Shown piece after piece: positions 62,157-64,000 of a stretch of 64,000 nt of DNA. This DNA is from Dyella subtropica. GTDB lineage: Bacteria; Pseudomonadota; Gammaproteobacteria; Xanthomonadales; Rhodanobacteraceae. How positions within the stretch are numbered: position 1 is the first letter of the stretch; each line of letters starts with the position of its first letter. The stretch is from positions 62,001 through 126,000 of the forward strand of contig NZ_JAPDPD010000011.1 of the NCBI RefSeq assembly GCF_026283965.1, in the 5' to 3' direction. The notes beneath the pieces are model-generated. The model worked only from the letters and a program-made list of their open reading frames with translations. It was not told the DNA's origin and ran no database searches. The position numbers were made by a program, and so were the translations under genes.

Positions 62157-63386
62157 ATGAAGTGTTTCAGGGTGCTGTACGCAGTGATGGCGATGGGTAT
62201 GGTCTTGCCCATCGCAGCGGTAGGGTATGGAAAAGCCGGTTCGATGCCTGCAGCGCAGGGAAGGCCTGCGGCGGTTCCGGACGATGACGCCAACGCGCCC
62301 TACAAGACCTTCGACGCCACCCCCGCCATCACGATGGGGCCGCTACTGCTCGACATGTCGGACACCTCAGTGGTGGTCGAGTGGATGACGGACGCAGCGA
62401 GCGATGGAAAGGTCAGCTATGGCGAGGGGAAGATCGAACACGAAGTTATCCCGCAGGTGGACGGACTGGTGCCGGTGGGAACCGTGCATCGCGTTGTCCT
62501 TCGTGGTCTGCTTCCGGGGCGCACCTATCAGTACAAGGTTTCGTCGAGGCGAGTGGTGGCATTGAAGCCCTATTGGCCTGACCGCGGGCAGACGGTGGAG
62601 AGTCCCGCCTATAGCTTCACTACCTTTGACGCGGCAAAAAAGACCACCGATTTTGCCGTTGTCACAGACACCCATGAGGACGTGGGCCGCATCCGTGCAT
62701 TGATGGACTTGATCCATCAGGCTCCCGTCGATTTTGTCGTGCACACCGGTGACAGCCTTAACTATGGCGTCAGCGAAAATCAGCTGAAGGACAAGTTCCT
62801 CGAGCCGGTGGCGACGGGCCTGCAAGGTCGCACGCCCTTGCAGTACGTGCGTGGCAATCACGAGTATCGCGGCGAGTTCGCCCGCTCGCTCGGTGAGTAT
62901 CTGCATGCCCAAAGCGGCAAATATTTCTATACGCGCGACCAAGGTCCGCTCCATATGGTGATGGTCGATACCGGAGAGGACAAAGCGGATGCAACGAACG
63001 TCTATGCCGGCCTGAATAATCTTCGCGATTACAAGCAAGAGGAGTTCGCGTGGCTCAAGCAGGTTCTCGTCGATGAGACGAGAGTCCGGACCGCACCGTT
63101 CACCGTGGTGTTCGGACACGATTCCCGTTGGGGCTGGGTCGATGGCGGGCCTGATCCATGGACGCAACTGGCCAATCAGGCGCAGGTCGATCTCTTTATC
63201 GCCGGTCATGAGCATCGCTACGAGCACATCACGCCGGGCAAGCGAGGCAACGACTTTTCCATCCTCGTGCTTGGCCAGGACCAGGTGGCCCGGGTGGAAG
63301 CCAGCGATCAGGCGCTGAAGGTGACGGTGGTGGATCGCACGGGCAAGACGATCGATGCCTTCTCGATCCAGCGGAAGAACAAGTAG
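62157..63386 (+). CDS. Exported metallophosphoesterase (purple-acid-phosphatase-like)
   Basis: 409 residues with a signal region (MKCFRVLYAVMAMGMVLPIAA). A fibronectin-like N-terminal domain typical of purple acid phosphatases (VVVEWMTDAASDGKVSYGEG, HRVVLRGLLPGRTYQYKVSS) precedes the calcineurin-like domain: FAVVTDTHEDVG, VVHTGDSLNYG, YVRGNHEYRGE, VVFGHDSRWGW and IAGHEHRYEH, the five metal-binding blocks. It should hydrolyse phosphomonoesters in the periplasm or outside. In this locus it may remove phosphate groups from glycans; the link is positional. Confidence 0.85.
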   Translation: MKCFRVLYAVMAMGMVLPIAAVGYGKAGSMPAAQGRPAAVPDDDANAPYKTFDATPAITMGPLLLDMSDTSVVVEWMTDAASDGKVSYGEGKIEHEVIPQVDGLVPVGTVHRVVLRGLLPGRTYQYKVSSRRVVALKPYWPDRGQTVESPAYSFTTFDAAKKTTDFAVVTDTHEDVGRIRALMDLIHQAPVDFVVHTGDSLNYGVSENQLKDKFLEPVATGLQGRTPLQYVRGNHEYRGEFARSLGEYLHAQSGKYFYTRDQGPLHMVMVDTGEDKADATNVYAGLNNLRDYKQEEFAWLKQVLVDETRVRTAPFTVVFGHDSRWGWVDGGPDPWTQLANQAQVDLFIAGHEHRYEHITPGKRGNDFSILVLGQDQVARVEASDQALKVTVVDRTGKTIDAFSIQRKNK

Positions 63387-63478
63387 CTGGGGCGGGGCAT
63401 GATTTGCTCACGCTATGGTAGTGGTGATATCTCGATCGACCTTTCCCTGATCGACTAATCCATCTGAAGGAGGCCGCC

Positions 63479-64000
63479 ATGCGGCGTAGGGATTTTTTGC
63501 GTCTGACCGCCTTGGCTCCGCTGGGTGCGCTGAGCTTGCGCGTGGATGCCGCGGCTGGGTCGTTCGCACCGATGGAGCGGCTGCCCGATGGTCGTCCGCA
63601 CCGATTTGAGCTTGCTGCTCGACGGTTCCTGCTGGATGGCATGCCGTTCCAGATCCGTAGTGGCGAGATGCATCCGACGCGGATTCCGGCCGAATACTGG
63701 CTGCATCGTATCCGGATGGCGAAAGCGATGGGGCTCAACACCATCGCTGTTTATGTGATGTGGAATGCGCTGGAATCCGAGCCCGGCGTTTTCGACCTGA
63801 AATCGGGCAATCGCGACTTCGTCCGTTTCATCCAGCTGTGTCAGCAGGAAGGCATGTGGGTGTATCTGCGGCCCGGCCCCTATGTGTGTGCCGAATGGGA
63901 TTTTGGCGGACTGCCGCCGTACCTGCTGCGCGAGCCGGACATCCGCGTGCGTAGCAAGGACGACCTGCATTACATGAAAGCCGTGCAGCGCTATATGGAT
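63479..64000 (+). CDS. GH35 beta-galactosidase, 3' partial
   Basis: ATG 63479 with AAGGAGG 6 bp upstream; 174 codons are visible before the window ends. A Tat-like twin-arginine start (MRRRDFLRLTALAPLGALSL) is followed by FLLDGMPFQIRSGEMHPTRI, TIAVYVMWNALESEPGVFDL and YLRPGPYVCAEWDFGGLPPY, the GH35 signature with the acid/base Glu139. It should release terminal beta-linked galactose from oligosaccharides in the periplasm. It completes the Gal-GalNAc logic of the locus. Confidence 0.9.
   Translation, partial: MRRRDFLRLTALAPLGALSLRVDAAAGSFAPMERLPDGRPHRFELAARRFLLDGMPFQIRSGEMHPTRIPAEYWLHRIRMAKAMGLNTIAVYVMWNALESEPGVFDLKSGNRDFVRFIQLCQQEGMWVYLRPGPYVCAEWDFGGLPPYLLREPDIRVRSKDDLHYMKAVQRYMD

Overview
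The window looks like a chromosomal segment of a GC-rich gammaproteobacterium, most plausibly Xanthomonadales of the Dyella/Rhodanobacter/Luteibacter type. The reasons are a sugar TonB-dependent receptor beside glycosidases and a periplasmic metallophosphatase, PadR regulators overlapping small membrane-protein genes, DUF1501/DUF1800 pairs, and many intergenic palindromes, including REP elements starting GTAGGAGC. This placement is inference from content; there is no rRNA or other phylogenetic marker, and I found no tRNA and no CRISPR array.

Layout. 1-25.4 kb is host-like: a cupredoxin / EAL phosphodiesterase / outer-membrane protein operon, secreted or periplasmic hydrolases (PHB-depolymerase-like esterase, haloperoxidase-like hydrolase, sedolisin S53 protease, amidohydrolase, patatin), a CPA1 Na+/H+ antiporter, an OprB-type porin, GhrA and a PadR operon. 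Its spacers carry copies of a composite palindromic repeat, an IS3 transposase relic and a hydrolase relic. 25.8-43.7 kb is an accessory island bracketed by two same-orientation copies of one repeat. Its left half (26.5-34.9 kb, all minus strand) holds mostly unrecognised genes with a defence flavour: an AbiU2/HEPN-like protein with a coupled small partner, and a five-gene run ending in a helical-repeat protein translationally coupled to a nuclease-like protein. Its right half (35.9-43.4 kb) is a Tn7-like transposition module (excisionase-like protein, TnsA-TnsB fusion, TnsC ATPase, TniQ) followed by a retron: an RT with the retron X and Y motifs, an HTH protein, a small hydrophobic protein and an upstream structured RNA whose ends form a 16-nt a1/a2-type inverted repeat.

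43.8-50.1 kb is again host-like: a second PadR operon, a DUF1579 protein, a DUF1501/DUF1800 pair and a methyltransferase. 50.3-64 kb is an amino-sugar (probably GalNAc / mucin-type O-glycan) utilisation locus: DeoR repressor, amidohydrolase and class I aldolase on the minus strand, and divergently agaS, two PfkB sugar kinases, a TonB receptor, a clan GH-D alpha-galactosidase/alpha-N-acetylgalactosaminidase-like enzyme, a metallophosphatase and a GH35 beta-galactosidase cut by the window end. Inferred logic: extracytoplasmic removal of Gal and GalNAc, TonB-dependent uptake, deamination by AgaS to tagatose-6-phosphate, phosphorylation and aldol cleavage. No classical NagA/AgaA deacetylase is present in the window.

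The most interesting system is the retron carried next to the Tn7-like module. Second is the nuclease-like / helical-repeat gene pair with its upstream partners.
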